In this document: piece after piece, positions 1 to 11,007 of the stretch
Numbering within the stretch: position 1 is the first letter of the stretch
How the letters are laid out: each line of letters opens with the position of its first letter
Assembly: GCA_928724745.1 (NCBI GenBank)
Contig: CAKMXJ010000028.1
Location: 1-64,000 of the forward strand
Origin: Anthracocystis setariae
Lineage: Eukaryota > Basidiomycota > Ustilaginomycetes > Ustilaginales > Ustilaginaceae
Length of the DNA stretch: 64,000 nucleotides
Reading direction: 5' to 3'
Program-made: the position numbers and the translations under genes
The notes under the pieces: model-generated
The model's input: the letters and a program-made list of their open reading frames with translations, nothing else
What the model was told of the DNA's origin: nothing
Databases searched by the model: none

Positions 1-1624
1 CCTTGTAGATAGGTTGGAGTCGGTTGGCTGTACTTCAGTCCGGGTTCAAAGCTATGGAATGAAGTTCAACCTAGATGATGTACCGGTTGAACATCTGGTC
101 AACCTAGGTGAACCCGAGCATCCCCTAGCTGCAACCTTCTTCTATGACATTGGAAGGAACTATGCCCAGGTTCATGTGGTGTTGGTCAAGGCTCCCAACC
201 TACCTTCAGGTACTTGTACCACCTATCCCATGCTTACAAGGTTGGGTGATGGTCATGGTTCCCTCAGTATGACTACCATGTACCGGGGTGATACCTACAA
301 GATCAAGGTTTACCCCCTCCTTGTACATGCCATGAAGGCCACTTCAGGCAAGTTCAACAACTACAACCCTAGGTCCATCCATGCTTGCCGCCTCAAGGAA
401 ACCAACTTGTTGAACCGTCAAGATAGGTTGGCCAAGTTCCCAGCAGTTAAACTTGGTGGACTCCGGAGTTGAAGTTACTGTCCATGCCAGTACAGTGCAG
501 GAAGCTAGGTTCAAGATCTATGATAGTGGGTTCCTGGAACTCAAGGAGTGGTTGAACCCCACTTTACCCCACATGGCCAACTGCCAACTTAGCCTCAAGT
601 TCATCAAACGTAGGGACTACCTCAACAATTTCAACCAACTGCTCACCAAAGCTCAGGAACTTAGGGTCTTCCAGGGTAGAGCTACCAAGAAACCAGGTAA
701 GGTACGTACCTATATCCTACAAGACCTGTTCAATGCCCTAGGTTGGAACTCAGGTATACGTACTTCAAGGTGGGAGAAGGACCTTGGACCCTGGTGGAAC
801 TGGACTCCAAGTACAGTTGACATTGATGAAGTGATGGAAACTGTGGTTGACCCCCAGTCCAGGTTCAAGGATCCCCTCTTGGAGGAGGTTCACCTGCAGG
901 AGATCCTAAGGTGTGTCAAGATCTACAAGAGGGGAAGTAAGTACAAGGCGTATGTACATGGGGACAAACGGCAGGAACCAACCTTTTGGGTCCAGTTCAT
1001 CCAAGTTGGAGTTGGGTAAACAGGTCTTTGCCAAGTACAAGTACCAATGGACCAAGCATTGCCACCTTGTAGATGACCCTTTCCCTACTTCAACCAAGTC
1101 AAGGGACCTTGACTCCTCTCCTTTCTAGCTTGGAGAAAAACAACATCTTTCAACCCACTTTTTTCTTTGTATTTTTTATTTTTACTTAAAAAAAAAAAAA
1201 ACTCTACGCTTGTAACTGCTGGCACGGTACATACAAGGAGATGGGAACTGCCAGTTCAGAGCCATTGCCAAGTTGGTTTATGGTACCTTCAGAAGTACCA
1301 TGGCAAGGTGCGTGAAGAGGTGGTCAAGTACCTTGAACACCACCAACCCATGGTTTTAGTTCTCTTTGGGAACTCCCCCATGCCTTCACCCCCCCATGTA
1401 TGTACACTCTAGGTACATGGGGAGATGATGCTACCTTGTCAGCTGCTGTCAACTACTATGGACTGAAGTTGGTGGTAGTTAATGTGGACTGTACCCACTT
1501 TGAAGTGCGGGCAGAGCATGGAACCACAGATAAAGGTCAGTGGCATGCACTTTACTACACTGGCAACCACTATGAACTGGTGTACAAGGTACCTTACCAG
1601 CCAGTTCCCTCCCCTTCACCCTAG
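1..1624 (+). pseudogene. OTU-domain gene, copy 1 (5' cut by window, broken)
   Basis: Third and most damaged copy of the array gene; its 5' part lies outside the window. Compared with the intact copy at 8123-10123 it has an extra base near 466 and another near 964, each shifting the frame. The segment 1114-1213 is scrambled and rich in T and A runs, and 1345-1398 is shortened, removing the stretch just after the catalytic cysteine region. The GDGNC-type motif is itself partly lost (only the GNCQFRA-like part survives in another frame). The final 70 or so codons, including the WGDD and NHYEL segments, are still readable and end at the same stop. The damage clusters at homopolymers, so either decay or poor-quality consensus could explain it. 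Confidence 0.8.
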
Positions 1625-2302
1625 TTCAACTGTACACAGACCCCGCTTGTAGATACCTCAGCCCCAGTTGTAGATAGTTTCCAGGACCTCATCTGAGGTT
1701 TTTCATCCCCACTACATCCAGTAGATGGGGGGTTTTCCTCACAATGAAGTACCTTTGTCCATGTTAAATGTACCTGACCAAGCTTGACATGCAGTTGATG
1801 TGGGTTGTAGGTACCTTTGACCTTGGGTCTACTGACGTCAACACCATACCATAACCATGGTTGTACCAGGGTTGAAGTACCTTGAGAGTACTTTACCGCG
1901 CTTTACGGTACTTCCGGCAGTCAATGGCACTTCACCCTAGATTCAACCTAGGTTGGCCCTAGGTTCACCCCAAGTACATACCCCAGGTGAACCCCCCGCT
2001 GAGACCAACTTTGAACCGCCATATCTCCGCAACCACGCACTTTCAGGGCTAGCCACGCTATGTACACACTCCCTACACACTCCTCTACATGTTTACTTAA
2101 GACAGCAAGCCATTTGGAGGTGATCAAAAACTTTTTTTTTCTTCCCCGGGTGATCAGCCCCCACAGGTTCAACATCAAATATCTCGGAATTGGCGTTAAT
2201 CGGTAACGCCAAAGTTTGCATACACCCTCCGTTTGGGTCCCTCTACAAGTTTCATTAGTACAGATTTCACGGTGTGAAGCACCTCCGTGGGAGAGCCCTT
2301 GT

Positions 2303-2326
2303 AACCCTAACCCTAACCCTAACCCT
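2303..2326 (+). repeat. Interstitial telomeric tract 1, (CCCTAA)n
   Basis: Just over three and a half CCCTAA repeats directly follow GAGAGCCCTTGTAA and precede TTGCCAGAAGG, the first bases of the next unit. The tract sits at the same place in every unit and so marks the unit junction. Orientation puts the telomere to the left. Confidence 0.95.
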
Positions 2327-2486
2327 TGCCAGAAGGCTTGGAAGAGGTGGTAGAGCGATCAGCAGGCATGTTGGAGAAGTTGGAAGAGGATGGATGGTGG
2401 TGGTAGGAAAGAAAGATGCAAAGTGCAAAAAAACAGAATTTATCCTTTTTTTTCAACCCCCAAATTTTTCAAAATTTTCATCCATG

Positions 2487-2597
2487 GCTGTGGGAATTTT
2501 CAAAATTACAGTTAGTCACATGACTTGCTGTGGGAATTTTTGAAATTACAGTTAGTCACATGACATGGTCACATGACATGGTCACATGACATGGTCA
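2487..2597 (+). repeat. Short tandem repeats with CACATG cores (unit 2 leader)
   Basis: Two near-identical copies of a roughly 40 bp element starting GCTGTGGGAATTTT and ending CAGTTAGTCACATGAC are followed by a 13 bp repeat, ATGGTCACATGAC, present about three times. CACATG fits the E-box form CANNTG, so this could be a protein-binding cluster upstream of the OTU gene. The same cluster is found at 6730-6840. Function is inference only. Confidence 0.6.
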
Positions 2598-3879
2598 GAA
2601 CTATTACCTGGCACGTGTTAAACCTCACTCAACACCAAGAAATTGCATTTTTATCAAACGTAGGTTCATATAGGCCCCCAGGCAGGGAATTCTGACATGT
2701 GATTCTTTTGCTCAAACACGTAATTTTCACCGAGATACGGGCATCGGGAATATTGCTATTGATTTTCCACCGTAACTGACATAATAATCATATGCAAATG
2801 AGGTATCATTTTGAACGTATTGAACGGCTCTAAACAGTAGCGCTGTTTGCGTGATGAAGATCCGACATCTATTTTTGGCCAATTTGGCCCGGCAACTGCT
2901 TCAAACTGAAATGGCTGCATCAAATGGAAAGCAAAGTGGGGCAAATGGGGGTGCGTTTGAACCGTACAACTCAGCTCCACATGATGGTACCATTTTCAGA
3001 TCGATTGGAACTCATTTTGACATGGTCAAAATTCCAACTTTTCCAACGTTGGTTTGACTTAGGGTTGAGCTGCCAAACAGTACAAGGAAGTAGCTCACAG
3101 CTAGGTTCAACATAGGCTTGTGTAACCTTCCTGAGCTGAAAGCTAGGTTCAATGTAGGCTGGTGGGACCTTCCTGTGGTTGACCGTATTTGCAAGGTACG
3201 GTCAACCAGGACTGGAACACCTTCATTGCTTGCATCCTGCACTTGGAGGACGTTCAACCTAGGTCTAGTGAAGCTCCAGCCAAGTCCAGTTTAGGTTGGT
3301 GAAGTGTAACGTGTGTCAAAGGTGGTTGAACATACTTGCACCGTTCTCATACGTAGGCTCAACCTAGGAGCATCCACCTTGCCTGTGCCTGATGTACCTT
3401 CTGCCAAGGCGTACCTGGGCTTGACCTGCTTGAACTGAGGTTTGATTGCAGCTACAACAACAGTTGCCACACCTTGACTGGAGTGCAACATAGGTTCATG
3501 TATGTGAGACCCCACTTGACCGCACTTCAACGTGTTCAGCCAATGGTTGACCCTACTTGAACCCTACTTCACTACAGTTTACTGAGGCTGTTGGAGTCTT
3601 GACCCTACTAGAACATACATGGAGGTGAGGCCAACTGCAACTGTGTACAACAATGATGTACCATGGTACGTTGAACTGCCGTTGAACTGCCGTACATACT
3701 GGGACAAACGTAGGTCAACTTCTGCATTTAAAATTCGCTTTTTTGAGCCTTCTTTTATCACCATTTACTCCTTTCCTTCCTATTTATCACTCCTCCACAT
3801 TCTGATCCATCACCCCACTTCACCAACTTCAACCTACCTTAACCTACCTTACCAAACTTGCACCTACCTTTTGCCTACC

Positions 3880-5881
3880 ATGCCTTGGGTTTACCAGGAG
3901 CAGGAACTAGGGGATACCGACTTCCCTGACCCTATAAGGGTACCTTATCCCGAGACACCGGAGGATCTAGATGGGTTTAGCTTCACTTGCAACCCCTGGA
4001 ACCTACTTTCAACCTTTGGCAAGTACAGTATTGTTACCTTAACCTCCCATGCACCCCAGATCAGGGATGTCAAGTACTATGAAGGTTGGGTCTACCTAGG
4101 TACAGGTCCCTGTGTACTGAAGATCCACCCTAGGTACAAGGTACCTCTCCTGCAGGAACTGAACTACACCCTCACTCTGCAGGCGTCAAACTACCCTACA
4201 ACCATGATTGAGGGTAGTCAGCATGTTACCATGTACGACCTTGTAGATAGGTTGGAGTCGGTTGGCTGTACTTCAGTCCGGGTTCAAAGCTATGGAATGA
4301 AGTTCAACCTAGATGATGTACCGGTTGAACATCTGGTCAACCTAGGTGAACCCGAGCATCCCCTAGCTGCAACCAACTTCTATGACATTGGAAGGAACTA
4401 TGCCCAGGTTCATGTGGTGTTGGTCAAGGCTCCCAACCTACCTTCAGGTACTTGTACCACCTATCCCATGCTTACAAGGTTGGGTGATGGTCATGGTTCC
4501 CTCAGTATGACTACCATGTACCGGGGTGATACCTACAAGATCAAGGTTTACCCCCCTCCTTGTACATGCCATGAAGGCCACTTCAGGCAAGTTCAACAAC
4601 TACAACCCTAGGTCCATCCATGCTTGCCGCCTCAAGGAAACCAACTTGTTGAACCGTCAAGATAGGTTGGCCAAGTTCCCAGCAGTTAAACTTGGTGGAC
4701 TCCGGGTTGAAGTTACTGTCCATGCCAGTACAGTGCAGGAAGCTAGGTTCAAGATCTATGATAGTGGGTTCCTGGAACTCAAGGAGTGGTTGAATCCCAC
4801 TTTACCCCACATGGCCAACTGCCAACTTAGCCTCAAGTTCATCAAACGTAGGGACTACCTCAACAATTTCAACCAACTGCTCACCAAAGCTCAGGAACTT
4901 AGGGTCTTCCAGGGTAGAGCTACCAAGAAACCAGGTAAGGTACGTACCTATATCCTGCAAGACCTGTTCAATGCCCTAGGTTGGAACTCAGGTATACGTA
5001 CTTCAAGGTGGGAGAAGGACCTTGGACCCTGGTGGAACTGGACTCCAAGTACAGTTGACATTGATGAAGTGATGGAAACTGTGGTTGACCCCCAGTCCAG
5101 GTTCAAGGATCCCCTCTTGGAGGAGGTTCACCTGCAGGAGATCCTAAGGTGTGTCAAGATCTACAAGAGGGGAAGTAAGTACAGGGCGTATGTACATGGG
5201 GCAAACGGCAGGAACCAACCTTTTGGGTCCAGTTCATCCAAGTTGGAGTTGGGTAAACAGGTCTTTGCCAAGTACAAGTACCAATGGACCAAGCATTGCC
5301 ACCTTGTAGATGACCCTTTCCCTACTTCAACCAAGTCAAGGGACCTTGACTCCAGCTTGGAGAAGTACAACATCCTGTCAACCCACGTTCTTGGACCTTT
5401 GGAGATCTTCTCTGAACTTCAAGGAAGTAAGAACTACCGTGTAACTGCCGGGTACATACAAGGAGATGGGAACTGCCAGTTCAGAGCCATTGCCAAGTTG
5501 GTTTATGGTACCCAGAAGTACCATGGCAAGGTGCGTGAAGAGGTGGTCAAGTACCTTGAACACCACCAACCCATGGTAGAAGCTCTCCTTGTGGCCACCA
5601 ATGGTACTCCCCATGCCTTCAACCCACCTTGTACTGTGGCACAGTACCTTGAAGGTATGTACACTCTAGGTACATGGGGAGATGATGCTACCTTGTCAGC
5701 TGCTGTCAACTACTATGGACTGAAGTTGGTGGTAGTTAATGTGGACTGTACCCACTTTGAAGTGCGGGCAGAGCATGGAACCACAGATAAAGGTCAGTGG
5801 CATGCACTTTACTACACTGGCAACCACTATGAACTGGTGTACAAGGTACCTTACCAGCCAGTTCCCTCCCCTTCACCCTAG
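3880..5881 (+). pseudogene. OTU-domain gene, copy 2 (single frameshift)
   Basis: Same gene as the intact copy at 8123-10123 and nearly identical to it. The only disabling change seen is a run of six C at 4551-4556 where the intact copy has five; the reading frame shifts after about codon 224 and the protein would end at 4611. The downstream frame, including the GDGNC catalytic motif and the final NHYEL histidine segment, stays open to the shared stop at 5879-5881. Because the lesion is a one-base homopolymer change, a sequencing or assembly error is as likely as real decay; if so this is a second working copy. The start is placed at ATGCCTTGGG as for copy 3. Confidence 0.85.
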
Positions 5882-6558
5882 TTCAACTGTACACAGACCC
5901 CGCTTGTAGATACCTCAGCCCCAGTTGTAGATAGTTTCCAGGACCTCATCTGAGGTTTTTCATCCCCACTACATCCAGTAGATGGGGGTTTTCCTCACAA
6001 TGAAGTACCTTTGTCCATGTTAAATGTACCTGACCAAGCTTGACATGCAGTTGATGTGGGTTGTAGGTACCTTTGACCTTGGGTCTACTGACGTCAACAC
6101 CATACCATAACCATGGTTGTACCAGGGTTGAAGTACCTTGAGAGTACTTTACCGCGCTTTACGGTACTTCCGGCAGTCAATGGCACTTCACCCTAGATTC
6201 AACCTAGGTTGGCCCTAGGTTCACCCCAAGTACATACCCCAGGTGAACCCCCCGCTGAGACCAACTTTGAACCGCCATATCTCCGCAACCACGCACTTTC
6301 AGGGCTAGCCACGCTATGTACACACTCCCTACACACTCCTCTACATGTTTACTTAAGACAGCAAGCCATTTGGAGGTGATCAAAAACTTTTTTTTTCTTC
6401 CCCGGGTGATCAGCCCCCACAGGTTCAACATCAAATATCTCGGAATTGGCGTTAATCGGTAACGCCAAAGTTTGCATACACCCTCCGTTTGGGTCCCTCT
6501 ACAAGTTTCATTAGTACAGATTTCACGGTGTGAAGCACCTCCGTGGGAGAGCCCTTGT

Positions 6559-6570
6559 AACCCTAACCCT
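6559..6570 (+). repeat. Interstitial telomeric tract 2
   Basis: Two telomeric repeats (AACCCTAACCCT) at the junction of units 2 and 3, after the same GAGAGCCCTTGT sequence as tract 1. Repeat number varies between units, as expected for telomerase-derived tracts. Confidence 0.9.
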
Positions 6571-6729
6571 TGCCAGAAGGCTTGGAAGAGGTGGTAGAGC
6601 GATCAGCAGGCATGTTGGAGAAGTTGGAAGAGGATGGATGGTGGTGGTAGGAAAGAAAGATGCAAAGTGCAAAAAAACAGAATTTATCCTTTTTTTTCAA
6701 CCCCAAATTTTTCAAAATTTTCATCCATG

Positions 6730-6840
6730 GCTGTGGGAATTTTCAAAATTACAGTTAGTCACATGACTTGCTGTGGGAATTTTTGAAATTACAGTTAGTC
6801 ACATGACATGGTCACATGACATGGTCACATGACATGGTCA
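6730..6840 (+). repeat. Short tandem repeats with CACATG cores (unit 3 leader)
   Basis: Same arrangement as 2487-2597: two copies of the GCTGTGGGAATTTT element, then about three copies of ATGGTCACATGAC. It lies about 1.3 kb upstream of the intact OTU start codon. Conservation between units shows it is part of the unit; a regulatory role is only a guess. Confidence 0.6.
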
Positions 6841-8122
6841 GAACTATTACCTGGCACGTGTTAAACCTCACTCAACACCAAGAAATTGCATTTTTATCAA
6901 ACGTAGGTTCATATAGGCCCCCAGGCAGGGAATTCTGACATGTGATTCTTTTGCTCAAACACGTAATTTTCACCGAGATACGGGCATCGGGAATATTGCT
7001 ATTGATTTTCCACCGTAACTGACATAATAATCATATGCAAATGAGGTATCATTTTGAACGTATTGAACGGCTCTAAACAGTAGCGCTGTTTGCGTGATGA
7101 AGATCCGACATCTATTTTTGGCCAATTTGGCCCGGCAACTGCTTCAAACTGAAATGGCTGCATCAAATGGAAAGCAAAGTGGGGCAAATGGGGGTGCGTT
7201 TGAACCGTACAACTCAGCTCCACATGATGGTACCATTTTCAGATCGATTGGAACTCATTTTGACATGGTCAAAATTCCAACTTTTCCAACGTTGGTTTGA
7301 CTTAGGGTTGAGCTGCCAAACAGTACAAGGAAGTAGCTCACAGCTAGGTTCAACATAGGCTTGTGTAACCTTCCTGAGCTGAAAGCTAGGTTCAATGTAG
7401 GCTGGTGGGACCTTCCTGTGGTTGACCGTATTTGCAAGGTACGGTCAACCAGGACTGGAACACCTTCATTGCTTGCATCCTGCACTTGGAGGACGTTCAA
7501 CCTAGGTCTAGTGAAGCTCCAGCCAAGTCCAGTTTAGGTTGGTGAAGTGTAACGTGTGTCAAAGGTGGTTGAACATACTTGCACCGTTCTCATACGTAGG
7601 CTCAACCTAGGAGCATCCACCTTGCCTGTGCCTGATGTACCTTCTGCCAAGGCGTACCTGGGCTTGACCTGCTTGAACTGAGGTTTGATTGCAGCTACAA
7701 CAACAGTTGCCACACCTTGACTGGAGTGCAACATAGGTTCATGTATGTGAGACCCCACTTGACCGCACTTCAACGTGTTCAGCCAATGGTTGACCCTACT
7801 TGAACCCTACTTCACTACAGTTTACTGAGGCTGTTGGAGTCTTGACCCTACTAGAACATACATGGAGGTGAGGCCAACTGCAACTGTGTACAACAATGAT
7901 GTACCATGGTACGTTGAACTGCCGTTGAACTGCCGTACATACTGGGACAAACGTAGGTCAACTTCTGCATTTAAAATTCGCTTTTTTGAGCCTTCTTTTA
8001 TCACCATTTACTCCTTTCCTTCCTATTTATCACTCCTCCACATTCTGATCCATCACCCCACTTCACCAACTTCAACCTACCTTAACCTACCTTACCAAAC
8101 TTGCACCTACCTTTTGCCTACC

Positions 8123-10123
8123 ATGCCTTGGGTTTACCAGGAGCAGGAACTAGGGGATACCGACTTCCCTGACCCTATAAGGGTACCTTATCCCGAGACA
8201 CCGGAGGATCTAGATGGGTTTAGCTTCACTTGCAACCCCTGGAACCTACTTTCAACCTTTGGCAAGTACAGTATTGTTACCTTAACCTCCCATGCACCCC
8301 AGATCAGGGATGTCAAGTACTATGAAGGTTGGGTCTACCTAGGTACAGGTCCCTGTGTACTGAAGATCCACCCTAGGTACAAGGTACCTCTCCTGCAGGA
8401 ACTGAACTACACCCTCACTCTGCAGGCGTCAAACTACCCTACAACCATGATTGAGGGTAGTCAGCATGTTACCATGTACGACCTTGTAGATAGGTTGGAG
8501 TCGGTTGGCTGTACTTCAGTCCGGGTTCAAAGCTATGGAATGAAGTTCAACCTAGATGATGTACCGGTTGAACATCTGGTCAACCTAGGTGAACCCGAGC
8601 ATCCCCTAGCTGCAACCAACTTCTATGACATTGGAAGGAACTATGCCCAGGTTCATGTGGTGTTGGTCAAGGCTCCCAACCTACCTTCAGGTACTTGTAC
8701 CACCTATCCCATGCTTACAAGGTTGGGTGATGGTCATGGTTCCCTCAGTATGACTACCATGTACCGGGGTGATACCTACAAGATCAAGGTTTACCCCCTC
8801 CTTGTACATGCCATGAAGGCCACTTCAGGCAAGTTCAACAACTACAACCCTAGGTCCATCCATGCTTGCCGCCTCAAGGAAACCAACTTGTTGAACCGTC
8901 AAGATAGGTTGGCCAAGTTCCCAGCAGTTAAACTTGGTGGACTCCGGGTTGAAGTTACTGTCCATGCCAGTACAGTGCAGGAAGCTAGGTTCAAGATCTA
9001 TGATAGTGGGTTCCTGGAACTCAAGGAGTGGTTGAATCCCACTTTACCCCACATGGCCAACTGCCAACTTAGCCTCAAGTTCATCAAACGTAGGGACTAC
9101 CTCAACAATTTCAACCAACTGCTCACCAAAGCTCAGGAACTTAGGGTCTTCCAGGGTAGAGCTACCAAGAAACCAGGTAAGGTACGTACCTATATCCTGC
9201 AAGACCTGTTCAATGCCCTAGGTTGGAACTCAGGTATACGTACTTCAAGGTGGGAGAAGGACCTTGGACCCTGGTGGAACTGGACTCCAAGTACAGTTGA
9301 CATTGATGAAGTGATGGAAACTGTGGTTGACCCCCAGTCCAGGTTCAAGGATCCCCTCTTGGAGGAGGTTCACCTGCAGGAGATCCTAAGGTGTGTCAAG
9401 ATCTACAAGAGGGGAAGTAAGTACAGGGCGTATGTACATGGGGCAAACGGCAGGAACCAACCTTTTGGGTCCAGTTCATCCAAGTTGGAGTTGGGTAAAC
9501 AGGTCTTTGCCAAGTACAAGTACCAATGGACCAAGCATTGCCACCTTGTAGATGACCCTTTCCCTACTTCAACCAAGTCAAGGGACCTTGACTCCAGCTT
9601 GGAGAAGTACAACATCCTGTCAACCCACGTTCTTGGACCTTTGGAGATCTTCTCTGAACTTCAAGGAAGTAAGAACTACCGTGTAACTGCCGGGTACATA
9701 CAAGGAGATGGGAACTGCCAGTTCAGAGCCATTGCCAAGTTGGTTTATGGTACCCAGAAGTACCATGGCAAGGTGCGTGAAGAGGTGGTCAAGTACCTTG
9801 AACACCACCAACCCATGGTAGAAGCTCTCCTTGTGGCCACCAATGGTACTCCCCATGCCTTCAACCCACCTTGTACTGTGGCACAGTACCTTGAAGGTAT
9901 GTACACTCTAGGTACATGGGGAGATGATGCTACCTTGTCAGCTGCTGTCAACTACTATGGACTGAAGTTGGTGGTAGTTAATGTGGACTGTACCCACTTT
10001 GAAGTGCGGGCAGAGCATGGAACCACAGATAAAGGTCAGTGGCATGCACTTTACTACACTGGCAACCACTATGAACTGGTGTACAAGGTACCTTACCAGC
10101 CAGTTCCCTCCCCTTCACCCTAG
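8123..10123 (+). CDS. OTU-type cysteine protease domain protein, intact copy
   Basis: A 666-residue protein whose last 150 residues match the OTU family, which cleaves ubiquitin or related modifiers. The catalytic loop reads GDGNCQFRA with Asp529 and Cys532; it is followed by the WGDDATLSAA segment and a closing NHYEL with the expected histidine at 649. Family knowledge assigns Cys and His as the catalytic pair, so the enzyme looks competent. Residues 1 to about 500 match nothing I recognise; they are rich in Tyr, Leu and Pro, with no signal peptide or membrane helix. The start was placed at ATGCCTTGGG, after a pyrimidine-rich leader; an in-frame ATG at 7862 would add 87 residues of leader-like sequence. 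The gene is the only large one in the repeat unit and points away from the telomere. Substrate and role are unknown; selfish-element maintenance or host interference are possibilities. Confidence 0.8.
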   Translation: MPWVYQEQELGDTDFPDPIRVPYPETPEDLDGFSFTCNPWNLLSTFGKYSIVTLTSHAPQIRDVKYYEGWVYLGTGPCVLKIHPRYKVPLLQELNYTLTLQASNYPTTMIEGSQHVTMYDLVDRLESVGCTSVRVQSYGMKFNLDDVPVEHLVNLGEPEHPLAATNFYDIGRNYAQVHVVLVKAPNLPSGTCTTYPMLTRLGDGHGSLSMTTMYRGDTYKIKVYPLLVHAMKATSGKFNNYNPRSIHACRLKETNLLNRQDRLAKFPAVKLGGLRVEVTVHASTVQEARFKIYDSGFLELKEWLNPTLPHMANCQLSLKFIKRRDYLNNFNQLLTKAQELRVFQGRATKKPGKVRTYILQDLFNALGWNSGIRTSRWEKDLGPWWNWTPSTVDIDEVMETVVDPQSRFKDPLLEEVHLQEILRCVKIYKRGSKYRAYVHGANGRNQPFGSSSSKLELGKQVFAKYKYQWTKHCHLVDDPFPTSTKSRDLDSSLEKYNILSTHVLGPLEIFSELQGSKNYRVTAGYIQGDGNCQFRAIAKLVYGTQKYHGKVREEVVKYLEHHQPMVEALLVATNGTPHAFNPPCTVAQYLEGMYTLGTWGDDATLSAAVNYYGLKLVVVNVDCTHFEVRAEHGTTDKGQWHALYYTGNHYELVYKVPYQPVPSPSP

Positions 10124-10709
10124 TTCAACTGTACACAGACCCCGCTTGTAGATACCTCAGCCCCAGTTGTAGATAGTTTCCAGGACCTCATCTGAGGTTT
10201 TTCATCCCCACTACATCCAGTAGATGGGGGTTTTCCTCACAATGAAGTACCTTTGTCCATGTTAAATGTACCTGACCAAGCTTGACATGCAGTTGATGTG
10301 GGTTGTAGGTACCTTTGACCTTGGGTCTACTGACGTCAACACCATACCATAACCATGGTTGTACCAGGGTTGAAGTACCTTGAGAGTACTTTACCGCGCT
10401 TTACGGTACTTCCGGCAGTCAATGGCACTTCACCCTAGATTCAACCTAGGTTGGCCCTAGGTTCACCCCAAGTACATACCCCAGGTGAACCCCCCGCTGA
10501 GACCAACTTTGAACCGCCATATCTCCGCAACCACGCACTTTCAGGGCTAGCCACGCTATGTACTCCCTACTCCCTACACACTCCTCTACATGTTTACTTA
10601 AAACAACAAACATTTTAAGTTGATCAAAAACTTTTTTTTTTCTCCCGGGTAATCACCCCCAAAAACAAAAACAAAAAATCGAAATTGGTTTTATCCACAT
10701 TTTGCAAAT

Positions 10710-10725
10710 GTTTTTTTTTTTTTTT

Positions 10726-10785
<60 letters not shown>

Positions 10786-10871
10786 CTTTCCAAATTTTTT
10801 TATTTTTTCTTTTATTTTCTTTTCTTTTTTTTTTTTTTTTTTTTTTTTTCTTTTTTTCTTTTTTTTTTTTT
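10710..10871 (+). repeat. T-rich tract, about 160 bp
   Basis: Nearly pure T broken by single C, A or small TTTATTTTCT groups. It occupies the place where the other units read CAAAGTTTGCATACACCC, so it is an insertion or a corrupted consensus inside the junction block. The flanking 100 bases also differ from the other units mostly by homopolymer changes, which favours a sequencing or polishing problem. Confidence 0.8.
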
Positions 10872-10957
10872 CCCATACACCCTCCGTTTGGGTCCCTCTA
10901 CAAGTTTCATTAGTACAGATTTCACGGTGTGAAGCACCTCCGTGGGAGAGCCCTTGT

Positions 10958-10966
10958 AACCCTAAA
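10958..10966 (+). repeat. Interstitial telomeric tract 3 (shortened)
   Basis: One and a bit telomeric repeats (AACCCTAA) after GAGAGCCCTTGT, followed by a short A run. This is the inner end of unit 3. Confidence 0.75.
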
Positions 10967-11007
10967 AAAATATTCTTCCCCGACAGAATCCTGGCGGCAA
11001 CTTCAAA

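Larger units (their letters stand above)
1..2326 (+). repeat. Subtelomeric tandem unit 1 (partial, left edge cut)
   Basis: The right-hand part of a 4.24 kb unit. Base 1 aligns with base 4239 (offset 4238), and similarity continues through the 3' part of the OTU gene, the non-coding trailer and the CCCTAA tract. This copy differs from the others by several indels in its gene and by four rather than two CCCTAA repeats at its end. It is one of three head-to-tail copies; the telomere should lie to the left because CCCTAA reads 5' to 3' on the + strand. Confidence 0.9.
1625..3879 (+). other. Non-coding spacer of array unit 1/2 (3' trailer, telomeric tract, 5' leader)
   Basis: No gene seen. From left to right it holds the gene trailer (a short T-rich stretch after AGATGGGG near 1725), the telomere-junction block (2178-2326), the start of unit 2, a cluster of short tandem repeats (2487-2597), and a long AT-richer then pyrimidine-rich leader before the ATG at 3880. 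The six-base words CCTAGG and GGTACC and the word GTTCAAC or its complement recur here as often as in the coding part. Small ORFs in this spacer are not conserved as proteins and are not called. Confidence 0.7.
2327..6570 (+). repeat. Subtelomeric tandem unit 2 (complete)
   Basis: A full 4.24 kb unit running from one CCCTAA tract to the next. It contains the repeat cluster, a long leader, the OTU gene (frameshifted) and the trailer with the telomere-junction block. It aligns almost base for base with unit 3 at an offset of 4243, indicating recent duplication, gene conversion or unequal exchange. Confidence 0.92.
5882..8122 (+). other. Non-coding spacer of array unit 2/3
   Basis: Equivalent of 1625-3879: trailer, telomere-junction block (6434-6570), repeat cluster and leader. 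No gene is supported. The last 140 bases before the ATG at 8123 are pyrimidine-rich with repeated ACCTACCTT, as expected for a fungal 5' leader. An upstream in-frame ATG at 7862 exists, but the intervening codons read like leader sequence. Confidence 0.7.
6571..10966 (+). repeat. Subtelomeric tandem unit 3 (innermost, 3' end disturbed)
   Basis: Matches unit 2 at an offset of 4243 as far as about 10,560. After that it diverges: small substitutions, then a 160 bp T-rich tract replaces part of the junction block, before similarity resumes at CCCATACACCCTCCG near 10,873 and ends at a shortened CCCTAA tract. It is the unit next to unique chromosome. Confidence 0.88.

Noticed and set aside
7862..8122. 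N-terminal extension of the OTU protein from the ATG at 7862
   Set aside because: The added 87 codons lie in pyrimidine-rich, leader-like sequence with repeated ACCTACCTT; the ATG at 8123 has a better setting.
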